This document shows, in pieces, positions 37,058 to 46,462 of a stretch of 64,000 nucleotides of DNA. The position numbers and the translations under genes were made by a program. Each line of letters begins with the position of its first letter. Within the stretch, counting starts at the first letter, position 1. The notes under the pieces were generated by a model. It saw nothing but the letters and a program-made list of their open reading frames with translations, had not been told where the DNA came from and did not search any database. Origin of the DNA: Legionella saoudiensis. Its GTDB lineage: Bacteria > Pseudomonadota > Gammaproteobacteria > Legionellales > Legionellaceae. The DNA lies in the NCBI RefSeq assembly GCF_001465875.1, contig NZ_LN901322.1, positions 372,001-436,000 on the forward strand, in the 5' to 3' direction.

Positions 37058-37972
37058 GTGAATATGATAAAAAAAGGACTAATAATTCTTAGTGCTAGCC
37101 TCTTTTTTCCCGTAGCAAGTGATGCAAAAGCATCGATACAAAAACACCTGCCCATTAGCCTTTATGGCATCGAAGAATCCCCCAATACGCAAAAATTACC
37201 TGCATGGGGAGAAAAAAATATAGAATTAATTAATGAGCATGCAATTAATCCCTCGGAACGGTATTTGCGTGTACATATACCTGCTGGCAGTGCCAACCCG
37301 GGCTCGTCCCCTCCCCTTCCCCTAGGCGGCGCTCAATTTTACTATCCCATAACCCCAACAAATAAACCGATTAGGCTAAGTTACTTTATACGTTTCCCTG
37401 AGCACTTTCCGTTTGATACGCTTCGGCAAAACAAACCTTACACATTAGGGAAACTACCTGGTTTATATGGCGGCGTAGGAAATACCGGCAATAATACTCC
37501 TGATGGAACTGATGGATGGTCCACACGCTTTATGTGGTGTGACTATATTGAATCACGTAAAAAGAAAGTGCGTGCTGGCGGAGAAGTTCTTTTATTTACC
37601 TATGGCTCTGATCAAGGCACTTATGGGCATCCCTATGGTACTCATGTTGGATGCAGTAATTGGACTTTTGCAAATGATAATCAATGGCATAATTTACAAC
37701 AAACAATTCACCTTAATACACCAGGTGTTGCCAATGGGCGTTTAGAGGTATGTTACGATGGACAATTGGTATTAAGACAGAACAATATTATTTTTCGTAC
37801 TACTCCTGACTTAAAAATAAATGGGATTATTTTCCAAACTTTTTTTGGTGGTTCTGGTCCAGAATATTCTGCACCTGTGGATACGTATATTGATTTCGCT
37901 AATTTTTCAATTTATGTCGAGAATAAAATTCCCGAAGGCTGCACTAAAATGACTAATAAACCTCTTAAATAA
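37058..37972 (+). CDS. Exported PL14-type polysaccharide lyase-like protein
   Basis: A signal peptide (hydrophobic stretch to about residue 22) is followed by a beta-jelly-roll protein with the PL14 family pattern: FIRFPEHFPFD, LPGLYGG and GNTGNNTPDGTDGWSTRFMW, then YGTHVGCSNWTF, QWHNLQQ, and IIFQTFFGGSG near the end. PL14 enzymes cleave polyuronates such as alginate or glucuronans. The start is GTG at 37058 (AAAGGAG four bases away) or ATG at 37064. It lies 3 kb from the AlgD/Alg8 pair, which suggests a common polymer, by inference. Confidence 0.8.
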   Translation: MNMIKKGLIILSASLFFPVASDAKASIQKHLPISLYGIEESPNTQKLPAWGEKNIELINEHAINPSERYLRVHIPAGSANPGSSPPLPLGGAQFYYPITPTNKPIRLSYFIRFPEHFPFDTLRQNKPYTLGKLPGLYGGVGNTGNNTPDGTDGWSTRFMWCDYIESRKKKVRAGGEVLLFTYGSDQGTYGHPYGTHVGCSNWTFANDNQWHNLQQTIHLNTPGVANGRLEVCYDGQLVLRQNNIIFRTTPDLKINGIIFQTFFGGSGPEYSAPVDTYIDFANFSIYVENKIPEGCTKMTNKPLK

Positions 37973-38115
37973 ACGATGATTCATGTCATTTTAATAGGGT
38001 TATCTCCTGATAAAATTCCGGAAAAGTTTATTTGTGTATTCATTTTTCTTCTCTATCCTTATCCATGCGGTACTCATGTAGTTAAGTACGTGAAATTTTT
38101 ACTTTAGGAGAGATA

Positions 38116-38386
38116 ATGCATATTTTTCTTAAACTATTATCTGGTGTGGTAATTTCCGGTTTAGGCAGCCAGGTTACTTTAGCAGACATGCCATTAGCTC
38201 CAGCACTCAAAAATTAAAATTACGGTAACCTGCCCTAAAATTGGCAACAGGAGTGATTCTGTAACTAAGCATGGCAGGATATGATCCATTCTCAATTAGC
38301 TACATGCTGGAGAATGCCACTTATGGTTTTGTTGCTGGCTCGGATTTGAGCAAATCCATATTAAAATTCCTGTTGGTTTAAACTAA
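38116..38386 (+). pseudogene. Decayed paralogue of the exported protein at 19530-20000
   Basis: The first 33 codons encode a signal peptide ending LADMP, then a stop. Shifted one base, the sequence reads KITVTCPKIG, and farther on AGYDPFSISY and IPVG, matching the intact protein in the same order but with the middle 60 or so codons missing. AGGAG precedes the ATG. So it is a decayed copy with a frameshift and an internal deletion. Confidence 0.8.
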
Positions 38387-38649
38387 CCTTTCTATGTGTA
38401 AAACATAATAATGCTTAAACGTCATCTTCTTTTTTGTTTGGGATGACGTAATTTATACCCCCCTACCCTATCAATCCGGGTTAAAGCAATTATTCTATTC
38501 GCTATGTGCAAATATTTTTTGTTCGTCTTTAGATAAATTTTCTATAAAAAATTCCATATTTTTTAAAAATACGTGCAAAGTTGACGATATTTTTATTAAT
38601 GCGTTATATTATTCTTTTTTTGTAAAAGCAGTTGTTTGCTAGAGGTTTA

Positions 38650-39534
38650 ATGAGCATAAAAAAGTATTATATAAATCAAAAAGAATATCCTAGTTTTTGG
38701 GACTCTGCCTTCGCTATTCAGGGTTCCGTCACGCCCCGAGTATATAAAAAAGTGTTAGCGTTTACTGCCTATGCTTATATGATTTCTATCCTTAGCCCCT
38801 ATGTGCCTTGGATAAAAATTCCTATAAGTCCCTTTGAATACGCCGGTGTTGTGATGGGATTGGTATTAGTTTTTAGGGTGAATGCGGGTTATGACCGTTG
38901 GTGGGAAGCCAGAAAAATGTGGGGAACCATTGTCAATTGCTCTAGAAATTTAGCCGTGCTTGTGAAAAATTATGCCGTTTTTTCCAATGAATTAGAACGT
39001 AATAAGACCTTTGGTTTAATTACGTCACTCCCCTACCTTATGAAAAATAACCTAAGAGGCATATCTTCTACTGATGAAGTTAAATCGCTATTGGATGAGA
39101 ATGATTATGAGCAATTACAGCATTGGACTCATAAGGTTAACTTTGCTTCCTCGCAACTTGCTGCGATTTTATCTTCCTTGTATAAAAGCGAACGAATTAA
39201 TCAGTTTGCTTTTTTGAAAGCCGAAAAATTACGGGAAGATCTACTCGATTGCCAGGGAGCTTGTGAGCGAATATTAAAAACACCAATGCCTTTTGTAATG
39301 GCTATCAAATCACGTCGTTTTATTTTCTTATTTCTATTAATTCTTCCCATGGCCCTAGCTGATTATTCCATTATTGATCCTTTGGTTACTGCCTTAGTTG
39401 CGTATGCCCTTTTATCTTTAGATCAAATCGGCGTGGAATTGCAAAATCCTTTTTCAACTCAAAGCCTCAGTCATTTGCCGCTAAATGATATTTGCGGCAC
39501 CATTAGAGATAACATATCAGAAATTCAAAGATAA
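38650..39534 (+). CDS. Bestrophin-family ion channel
   Basis: The protein (about 294 residues) has the family pattern PFEYAGVVMGLVLVFRVNAGYDRWWEARKMWG in its first third and a second membrane part later (FIFLFLLILPMALADYS), as in bacterial bestrophins (YneE type), which form pentameric anion or cation channels. GAGG lies four bases before the ATG at 38650, which is preferred to the upstream TTG. Confidence 0.9.
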   Translation: MSIKKYYINQKEYPSFWDSAFAIQGSVTPRVYKKVLAFTAYAYMISILSPYVPWIKIPISPFEYAGVVMGLVLVFRVNAGYDRWWEARKMWGTIVNCSRNLAVLVKNYAVFSNELERNKTFGLITSLPYLMKNNLRGISSTDEVKSLLDENDYEQLQHWTHKVNFASSQLAAILSSLYKSERINQFAFLKAEKLREDLLDCQGACERILKTPMPFVMAIKSRRFIFLFLLILPMALADYSIIDPLVTALVAYALLSLDQIGVELQNPFSTQSLSHLPLNDICGTIRDNISEIQR

Positions 39535-39612
39535 GGCTTGCTGCTATCAACACGAAATAGATCATCTATGCGAGAGTCACAATTTTTCTTATCGAAATCT
39601 TGCATAGATGCT

Positions 39613-40818
39613 TTAAAAAAAATGTATTTTTTTAGGGAAATAAACAACTACAGGCATACCTGAGAAAGCATGCTTTGCAAACGCTTTTTGCTCTTTTTTA
39701 TTCACAGATATATTGACGGTTGCTGAACGATCAATTTGGAAATCTCGCCATCGGTATTGAGCTTTGATTTCATCTACAAATCCTTCGGTGCGATCAATTT
39801 TAGTGATCTCTCCATGATATACTTTACCTGAGGAGGGTATATATATTTTTACCTGCTTCGATGCGCCAAGGTGAACCACCTCATTTTGAGTTAAATAGGC
39901 TATAATTTCTTTATCAGCTCCCGATTTTTCTATTAATAACAGCGGCTTAGTATTTTCTGCCGTATTACCCTTAGATTTTAAAATTTTAGTTACTTTTCCA
40001 TTAAAGGGCGCTTTTAATGTAAGTCTTTTAATTAAATTTCTATAAACTCGTACCTTATGTTCATTAAGCTGTACTCTTTGCTTTGCTGCATCCAGCTCTG
40101 CATTTAAATCGCGCTCGATACCTTCAGCTTTATTGCCAGTAAAATAAAAACCACTTTTTAGGGCATTTAATGAGTTTTTTTCCATATTATATAAGGCTTC
40201 AGAATTTTTTAATTTTTCTTGGGCACTGTCATATTTAGCCTGCTCCAGCTCCAAATTCATCTCACTTATGTATTTTTTATCATGTAAACTTTTAAATCGC
40301 TCAAGACTACGTTGGGAAATGAATACTTCTTGCTGCGACATGTTGATTAATGTTTTAGCGGAACGCAGACGGTTCTTACTTATATCCTTATATACTTTTA
40401 ATCGTTGCTGTTCATTAGCCAATAATTGCTGATAATAATTAACCGTTAATTTAGACTCTTCTAACTTGATTTGTGCTAACTGGTAATCCCGTTGTAATTC
40501 GATATTTTCTATTTTCAGCAATGCCCTCCCCTTTTTAACGCGTTCATTTAAATCAATATACATTTGGATAATGTATCCATTAACGGGTGAAATAATGGTT
40601 TCAATTGGTGTACTCACTACTGCTGATTCTATTTTTAGACGTAAAAAATAAGTGTTAAAAATCAAACTTAATAAGACCAATAAAAATATTCCCGACACAC
40701 TATAAAATATAATTGGAATCCATGAAAAAATTTCTTTTTTATCATTAAATGTTGATTTATTTTCTTTACCTGTTTTAGTATTTTCACCTCTAATATCTAT
40801 ATGATTATTATCATCCAT
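39613..40818 (-). CDS. HlyD/EmrA-type membrane fusion protein
   Basis: The 401-residue protein has one N-terminal membrane helix (about 33-57), a barrel/lipoyl half (about 62-100, SPVNGYIIQMYIDLNERVKKG), a long coiled coil (about 100-220) and the second lipoyl/barrel half. This is the periplasmic adaptor layout. It is divergent from algD, with about 150 bases between, so the two may share a control region. It resembles the HlyD-like part of Alg44 but lacks the PilZ c-di-GMP domain. Confidence 0.85.
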   Translation of the reverse strand: MDDNNHIDIRGENTKTGKENKSTFNDKKEIFSWIPIIFYSVSGIFLLVLLSLIFNTYFLRLKIESAVVSTPIETIISPVNGYIIQMYIDLNERVKKGRALLKIENIELQRDYQLAQIKLEESKLTVNYYQQLLANEQQRLKVYKDISKNRLRSAKTLINMSQQEVFISQRSLERFKSLHDKKYISEMNLELEQAKYDSAQEKLKNSEALYNMEKNSLNALKSGFYFTGNKAEGIERDLNAELDAAKQRVQLNEHKVRVYRNLIKRLTLKAPFNGKVTKILKSKGNTAENTKPLLLIEKSGADKEIIAYLTQNEVVHLGASKQVKIYIPSSGKVYHGEITKIDRTEGFVDEIKAQYRWRDFQIDRSATVNISVNKKEQKAFAKHAFSGMPVVVYFPKKIHFF

Positions 40819-40967
40819 TTATTGAATCCGACCTTAAAAATTCCTTTTATTTTCAACAAATTTATTATTTAAAATCAAGCAAATCCATTAATGAAAACCT
40901 TAGTTTTATTTAAAAAATAATAACCTATAATCCGAAAACTAACCGCACTTTACAAGGAAACGTAGCG

Positions 40968-42284
40968 ATGAAAATAAGCATTTTTGGATTAGGTTATGTT
41001 GGTTCGGTTTTATCTGCTTGCTTGGCTAATCAAGGACATAAGGTAATTGGTGTAGACACCAACCCCTTAAAAATTAACTCAATTAATAATGGCGAATCGC
41101 CTATTGTTGAACCTGATCTAAAAGAATTTATTGCTAAAGCAGTTGCTGCAGGAAGCTTAAGGGCAACACATAACGTTTATGAGGCAATAACTAGTACGGA
41201 TCTTTCTTTTATTTGCGTTGGAACTCCCAGTAAAAAAAATAATAGTCTTGATCTCCAATACATCGAGGCAATTTGCAAAGATATTGGCCATTCTTTAAAA
41301 GAAAAAACAAAGCATCACATCCTTGTATTTCGCAGCACCATATTCCCTGGAACTTTAGAGAATGTAGCACTTCCGCTTTTAGAAAAATATTCTGATAAAC
41401 GCGATGGCATCGATTTTAGTATAGGAATCAGCCCAGAATTTTTAAAAGAAGGCAGTGCCATTTATGACTATCATAACCCGCCCATTAATGTTTTAGGTAC
41501 AAAGCATCAATGCGTCCGTGATGTTATTAGTGAAATAAATAATTTATCAACTGATATGCCTACTTTATTTTTAGATATTAAAGAGACTGAAATGCTCAAA
41601 TACATTAATAATGTATGGCATGCTCTTAAAGTAGGTTTTGCTAATGAAATAGGTAATGTATGTAAAGCTTTAGGCTTAGATAGCCACCGCATTATGGATG
41701 TTTTTTGCAAAGATACGAAGCTTAATATTTCCTCTTATTACTTAAAACCTGGTTTTGCATTTGGAGGCTCTTGCTTGCCTAAGGACTTGCGTGCATTTAT
41801 TTATGAAAGCCAAAATCTTGATCTGAACTTACCAATTATTAATTCCATCCTTCCAAGTAACAGACTACAAATTGAAAGCTTAATCGAACGAATAGCCGAA
41901 GATGTAAATAAGCGTATAGGGGTTCTTGGTATTAGCTTTAAGGCGAATACGGATGACTTAAGAGAAAGTCCAATGATTGAACTAGTTGAGCGTTTAATTG
42001 GTAAAGGTTACGAGCTTACTCTATTTGATCACAACATTGTTGAGAGCAGATTGTATGGCACCAATCGTGAATACCTTTTAAATCACATCCCTCATATATC
42101 GGAACTAATGGTAAGCTCTATTGAAGAGCTCTTATCCCGTGTGCAGACAGTAATTATAGGCACGAATTCCGCTGAATTCAGCCATGTCGCGGATATGGCT
42201 AGTCCTGAGCATAAAATTATTGACTTGGTACGAATCTGCTCTCCCCTTCCTGAAATCCCTAATTATTCAGGCATTTGTTGGTAA
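40968..42284 (+). CDS. algD: AlgD-like GDP-mannose 6-dehydrogenase
   Basis: The 438-residue protein has the N-terminal Rossmann GLGYVGSV, CVGTPS and KYINNVWHALKVGFANEIGN segments, the catalytic Cys in FGGSCLPKDLRAF, and a C-terminus ending GICW. In AlgD of Pseudomonas the same start, DDLRESP region and GICW end are present, so it fits the GDP-mannose rather than the UDP-glucose branch. It would make GDP-mannuronate. Its stop overlaps the annotated start of the synthase gene. Confidence 0.88.
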   Translation: MKISIFGLGYVGSVLSACLANQGHKVIGVDTNPLKINSINNGESPIVEPDLKEFIAKAVAAGSLRATHNVYEAITSTDLSFICVGTPSKKNNSLDLQYIEAICKDIGHSLKEKTKHHILVFRSTIFPGTLENVALPLLEKYSDKRDGIDFSIGISPEFLKEGSAIYDYHNPPINVLGTKHQCVRDVISEINNLSTDMPTLFLDIKETEMLKYINNVWHALKVGFANEIGNVCKALGLDSHRIMDVFCKDTKLNISSYYLKPGFAFGGSCLPKDLRAFIYESQNLDLNLPIINSILPSNRLQIESLIERIAEDVNKRIGVLGISFKANTDDLRESPMIELVERLIGKGYELTLFDHNIVESRLYGTNREYLLNHIPHISELMVSSIEELLSRVQTVIIGTNSAEFSHVADMASPEHKIIDLVRICSPLPEIPNYSGICW

Positions 42285-43810
42285 TTAATTCGTTATTCAT
42301 GAGCTCCATTTTATATTTTTTTATTTATTTAGGGGTATTAGTTGTTGGCTATTTGTACATACCCAAAGATATCGCGATTTATTATGAAAATCGTGAGGCG
42401 TTTATTTACTTCGGTTTTATTGGCGTCTGGCGGTATGCTTGGTGGTTAAATCATATAATTCGTTCAACAATCTATAGCTGGCTTGTTTTTCCTCATCGAA
42501 GGAAACAAGCCTTGCAGCTCTGGAATTCCGGATGGAGGCCTAAACGTCTCTTTTTTATGATGACAACTTTTAAGGAATTACCCTCCACTACAGAAGCAGT
42601 ATTGCAATCTATTATTGATGAGTGCACCGGTCTTACTGAATCAGTAAAGTTGTTTATCGGTATTGGCGATGATTCCGATAAACACATTATTCAAAATTTT
42701 TTCTCTCAGCAAAAAACAGACTTCACCCTGGAAATTTTCTTAGTGAAACAAAAATTGCCTGGGAAAAGATATGCCATAGGTGAAGCATTAAGAGCAATGG
42801 TAAATCATGGGTTAACCCCGGATGATTACGTGGTTTTTATGGATGGTGATACATATTTTAAAGCTGGCTGCTTAAAACAATGTCTTCCCTTCTTTCCCCT
42901 CTTTCCTAAAATGCAGGCATTAACAACTCATGAACAGGCATTGGTTTATAATGGTCCTAATTGGATAAAAAAATGGCTTGATGTGCGTTTTTCTCAACGT
43001 CATTTTACTATGCAGTCTTACGCCCTTTCAAATAAGGTACTTACGTTAACTGGGCGCATGTCCATCTTTAGAGGTAAGCACCTGTGTGAAAAAGGGTTTC
43101 TTGATATTATTGAACAAGATCATTTAAAGCATTGGTTATGGGGTTATTACCGTTTTCTTTCTGGTGATGATAAAAGTACCTGGTACTATCTGCTCAAACA
43201 CCAAGCTGAAATGTTTTATATTCCTGATGCACTCACCGTTACAATCGAGTCTATTCACGGAAGTGCGCTTGACCGAATGAAAGAGAATTTGCGCCGCTGG
43301 AGTGGAAACACTTTACGCAATGGCGCACGTGCCATTGCCTTAGGGCCGCGTAAAGTTGGTTATTTTATTTGGTGGTGTCTTATTGACCAGCGCTGTGCAA
43401 TCTGGACCATGCTTATTGGCCATTTGATGATAATTGCACTTGCAATACATACTCAGATAAGCTTTTTAATCGTAGCCTTATTGTGGATTGCTTTTTCCCG
43501 CCTTTGCCTCGCTGTTATTTTATTTCTTTACGCCAAACGAATTGATATGAGTTTTCCTTTCTTAATATATATTAACCAACTACTAAGTACTTTAATTAAA
43601 ATTTATATCTTATTCCGCCTACCACAACAACGGTGGAAAAATCGTGGTGATCAGCACGCGGGATTTAAGAGCCAAAAAAAATGGCAAATACGCAACTGGG
43701 TAGCAAGCTACCTCACCCTATTCTATTGCTTATTGTGTATTCTACTTATCCTTTTTTTATTGCAATTGGTATCCCTACCCACCATTGGTGATATTAAAAC
43801 GCTTTGGTGA
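42275..43810 (+). CDS. alg8: Alg8-like membrane glycosyltransferase (polymannuronate synthase type)
   Basis: The protein is a family 2 processive synthase with two N-terminal membrane helices, the DxD (MDGDTYF), a GDDKSTWYYLL element, and a NLRRWSGNTLR (RxxRW-like) motif, followed by several helices. The order and wording (VLTLTGRMS, then GDDKS, then WWCLIDQR, then NQLxxxLxKxYIxFRL) match Pseudomonas Alg8. The annotated start is TTG; the ATG at 42299 is likelier. It overlaps algD, so they are coupled. Confidence 0.85.
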   Translation: MLVINSLFMSSILYFFIYLGVLVVGYLYIPKDIAIYYENREAFIYFGFIGVWRYAWWLNHIIRSTIYSWLVFPHRRKQALQLWNSGWRPKRLFFMMTTFKELPSTTEAVLQSIIDECTGLTESVKLFIGIGDDSDKHIIQNFFSQQKTDFTLEIFLVKQKLPGKRYAIGEALRAMVNHGLTPDDYVVFMDGDTYFKAGCLKQCLPFFPLFPKMQALTTHEQALVYNGPNWIKKWLDVRFSQRHFTMQSYALSNKVLTLTGRMSIFRGKHLCEKGFLDIIEQDHLKHWLWGYYRFLSGDDKSTWYYLLKHQAEMFYIPDALTVTIESIHGSALDRMKENLRRWSGNTLRNGARAIALGPRKVGYFIWWCLIDQRCAIWTMLIGHLMIIALAIHTQISFLIVALLWIAFSRLCLAVILFLYAKRIDMSFPFLIYINQLLSTLIKIYILFRLPQQRWKNRGDQHAGFKSQKKWQIRNWVASYLTLFYCLLCILLILFLLQLVSLPTIGDIKTLW

Positions 43811-43838
43811 AATGAAGTAACGCCGGTCTTCAGCAGCA

Positions 43839-44309
43839 CTAATCACTATAATTCATAATCGAATCAAAGAATGCCTTATCACCTAAGCTAAGCCTTATTG
43901 ATACAGCCTTTCGTATTAAGCCAGTTCGCACATCTTTCATTAGCGGCTTGGTTAACTTTATCTTTTTCTCTAGCTCCAGAATTTGGTTTTTTGTTTCTTC
44001 AGTAAAAAACACCTGTGTCGCGTTTTCCAAAGGACCTTGATTTAAGCCTTCATAAATATCATCAATGAGTTCGCAGTAATCCAGATCCTTTTCATACTCA
44101 GCCCATTTAATTTCAGCTAGGGTGTATAAATAGTATTTCACAGCATCTTCAATAAGTAACGATTGTTTTCCGCGCCCGCTGTATTCTTTTTCAGCCTGCA
44201 CCTTAAGCTTTTCTTTTATATCCTTCGGGAAGCGAATGCAAACTAACCATTTTTCTTTTTTTTGCGGTGAGGTAAAAAAAAGCTTTTTACTTTTTCTTTT
44301 TTCAGTCAT
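43839..44309 (-). CDS. RHH-like protein downstream of parAB
   Basis: The 156-residue product has a basic N-terminus and a strand-helix-helix segment (WLVCIRFPKDIKEKLKVQAEKE, then KQSLLIEDAVKYYL) like ribbon-helix-helix proteins, then a helical C-terminal part. AAGG six bases upstream supports the ATG at 44309. It is the last gene of the par operon and may be a partition accessory or copy-control factor. Confidence 0.55.
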   Translation of the reverse strand: MTEKRKSKKLFFTSPQKKEKWLVCIRFPKDIKEKLKVQAEKEYSGRGKQSLLIEDAVKYYLYTLAEIKWAEYEKDLDYCELIDDIYEGLNQGPLENATQVFFTEETKNQILELEKKIKLTKPLMKDVRTGLIRKAVSIRLSLGDKAFFDSIMNYSD

Positions 44310-44379
44310 AAGCAACCTTTATCAGAATCAAAAAAATCAAAATTTCAATTTTTTCATTATTTATCAACAAGTTACGTAA

Positions 44380-44397
44380 GCGTGACCCAGGTCACGC
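44380..44397. other. 16-base arm palindrome, parS-like site
   Basis: GCGTGACC and GGTCACGC form a perfect 8-bp inverted repeat around CA, overlapping the end of parB. Its place at the par locus fits a centromere-like site; no second copy was noticed. Confidence 0.45.
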
Positions 44398-45498
44398 AAA
44401 CTCCTCCAGCGCCATATCTTTAATTTGAGTTAAAATGCTTTCCAAAGTTTTAAACGCAGAATCCTCATCAATCCCTCGTATTTCTGGAAATCTAGAAAGT
44501 AATAACTCCTTCATGGAAATTGATGCTTGCTCATCATTCACCTTGAACGTAGCAGATTTTTTGATCGCCCCGCCTTGACGGCCACGAGGTTTAACCTTCT
44601 TTTCGACCGGACTGGGTAATTGCTCTTCCTCAGGTGTCGCCGTCAAAGCAAGTTCAATATCCTCATAAGACTTAGGGACAAGTGCTCTAATGGTTTTAAA
44701 TGTTAACTTATTTTCTTGAATTCGCGAAAATAATACCGGTGGATAGTTTTCGGGTTTAGTACAAAGAGAACGCAAAGCACTAGCAATACTTTCATTAAAA
44801 CCAATGATTCCAGACAATTCTTTTTTAGTAAGTGAATGGCTACTCGGATCAGAAAAAAGCGCTTGCACAATCTGAAAATTCTGAGAAACAGTCAAACCCT
44901 TTCTCAGATTATTCTCTGATAATTGACGTCGTAATTTTCTATGTTTTACTTTTAATTTAGCTAACATGCTCTCATCGGTAATTTCAATACAAGTTACCGT
45001 GGGTACTCCTGCCATCATCGCAGCAAGGCGCCTTTGATGACCCTCTAAAATTACATAGCCATATTCTAAATTTGAGCTACGAAAATAATCAGGATCATTT
45101 TGGCGATCGGCAAGAAAAATTTCTATTGGTTGAATAAGACCATCATTCCTAATAGAAAAAGCCAAATCACGAAGTGCATTATAACTATCCTCCAATGATT
45201 CGCTTGACTCACAAGGCAACTGAGAAAATTCAGGAATAAAATAATCGCCTGACTCTAACATAGTGCATAGGGATTGCTCCGAACCAATATGCAACATGGT
45301 TCGAAGCCAAGCTTCATCAATAATTTCACCTGGTCTTGGGTTTTGCGGGTCAGGAATCAGAGAAAAGGGGTCGTGCTCAACAAGCTGCTTACCCCGAGTA
45401 AATTTAAGATTCGCTGTAATACCTGCACGAGTAATCGTATCAGGCTTATTCACTTTCGACGTTAACGAGCTCGCCATTATTTTCTTTTTGATGGACAC
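44392..45498 (-). CDS. parB: ParB-family partition protein
   Basis: The 368-residue protein has the ParB/Spo0J N-terminal domain (DLAFSIRNDGLIQPIEIFL, then YVILEGHQRRLAAMMAG), a helix-turn-helix middle (LTKKELSGIIGFNESIASALR) and a C-terminal helical part. The start is GTG at 45498 with AGGAG upstream or ATG at 45477; both overlap the end of parA. It binds centromere sites and works with ParA. Confidence 0.92.
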   Translation of the reverse strand: MSIKKKIMASSLTSKVNKPDTITRAGITANLKFTRGKQLVEHDPFSLIPDPQNPRPGEIIDEAWLRTMLHIGSEQSLCTMLESGDYFIPEFSQLPCESSESLEDSYNALRDLAFSIRNDGLIQPIEIFLADRQNDPDYFRSSNLEYGYVILEGHQRRLAAMMAGVPTVTCIEITDESMLAKLKVKHRKLRRQLSENNLRKGLTVSQNFQIVQALFSDPSSHSLTKKELSGIIGFNESIASALRSLCTKPENYPPVLFSRIQENKLTFKTIRALVPKSYEDIELALTATPEEEQLPSPVEKKVKPRGRQGGAIKKSATFKVNDEQASISMKELLLSRFPEIRGIDEDSAFKTLESILTQIKDMALEEFA

Positions 45499-46402
45499 GT
45501 TCTTTTTCTCCTAATACTTTATTATAAACAAACTCACCCAAAGCAAGTGCTTCAATAGCAAATCGATCATTATCTTTTAATTCAGTATAAGGTGCCGTAA
45601 TGGGCGCTTGATCTTCATCGATATCAACAGCTCTTGGCGAATCATGCACTTCAATCTCTTCAATTAACAACTGGCTTAACATAGGATTAGACATGATGGT
45701 ATCAATGATACGATTTTGTGGAGTACGCTTGTTATAATCAACTTTGTTTTTCAGCAAACCAATAATTTTAGCTTGTGAATTACTTGGACGATAAACATTT
45801 TGACGATTAACTAAATCTACCATTCCCGCCAAACCTTGTAAGGATTTATTACTCAGCTCCAAAGGAATTAAAACATGCGTTGCAGCACGGATGGCGCTTT
45901 GCGTTAAAGGTCCCTTTGCCGGAGGTGTGTCAATTAGAATTAGATCATAACCACACTCAATAAATTCATCCATCGCAAAAAAATCATAAGGACGTTGGAC
46001 AATGCTTTCCAGGCTGTCACTGTATTCAAACGCTTCGATGTCTTTGATTAATCCAGCATCGCTAGGAAGAATATCTAAATTTTCAAGATCAGTAGGGTAG
46101 GGTACTACAGGATTTTCAGTCCACATATCTAATGCAGAAGAACGACCGTCCCAACCATCATCATCAGGATTATTTGGATCATAATCTGGATGTAACGGAG
46201 GCTTGTAACTGGACATATCACGAATGCGTGTATCGCGAAGAAAACGATAAGACATGTTACCTTGTGGGTCAAAATCAAGAACTAAGACCTTTTTATTTTT
46301 TTTAAACGCAATATAAGTTGAAATTAATTGGCTAATCAGGCTTTTTCCAACTCCACCTTTATTATTAGCAACGACTAAAACTTTAGGTTTCTTCGTGGCC
46401 AT
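45446..46402 (-). CDS. parA: ParA-family partition ATPase
   Basis: The protein has the deviant Walker A NNKGGVGKS right after the start, DFDPQGN, and the switch segment LILIDTPPAKGP. The ATG at 46402, not 46462, is chosen: GGAG lies five bases upstream and the motif begins near residue 10. It has no N-terminal DNA-binding domain, as in type Ib. It moves plasmid or chromosome copies. Confidence 0.95.
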   Translation of the reverse strand: MATKKPKVLVVANNKGGVGKSLISQLISTYIAFKKNKKVLVLDFDPQGNMSYRFLRDTRIRDMSSYKPPLHPDYDPNNPDDDGWDGRSSALDMWTENPVVPYPTDLENLDILPSDAGLIKDIEAFEYSDSLESIVQRPYDFFAMDEFIECGYDLILIDTPPAKGPLTQSAIRAATHVLIPLELSNKSLQGLAGMVDLVNRQNVYRPSNSQAKIIGLLKNKVDYNKRTPQNRIIDTIMSNPMLSQLLIEEIEVHDSPRAVDIDEDQAPITAPYTELKDNDRFAIEALALGEFVYNKVLGEKERVHQKENNGELVNVESE

Positions 46403-46462
46403 ACCCTCTCCGTAAGTTAAATTGTGAACCCTTACATTACCTAAAATTAGGAAAAAAAGCAA

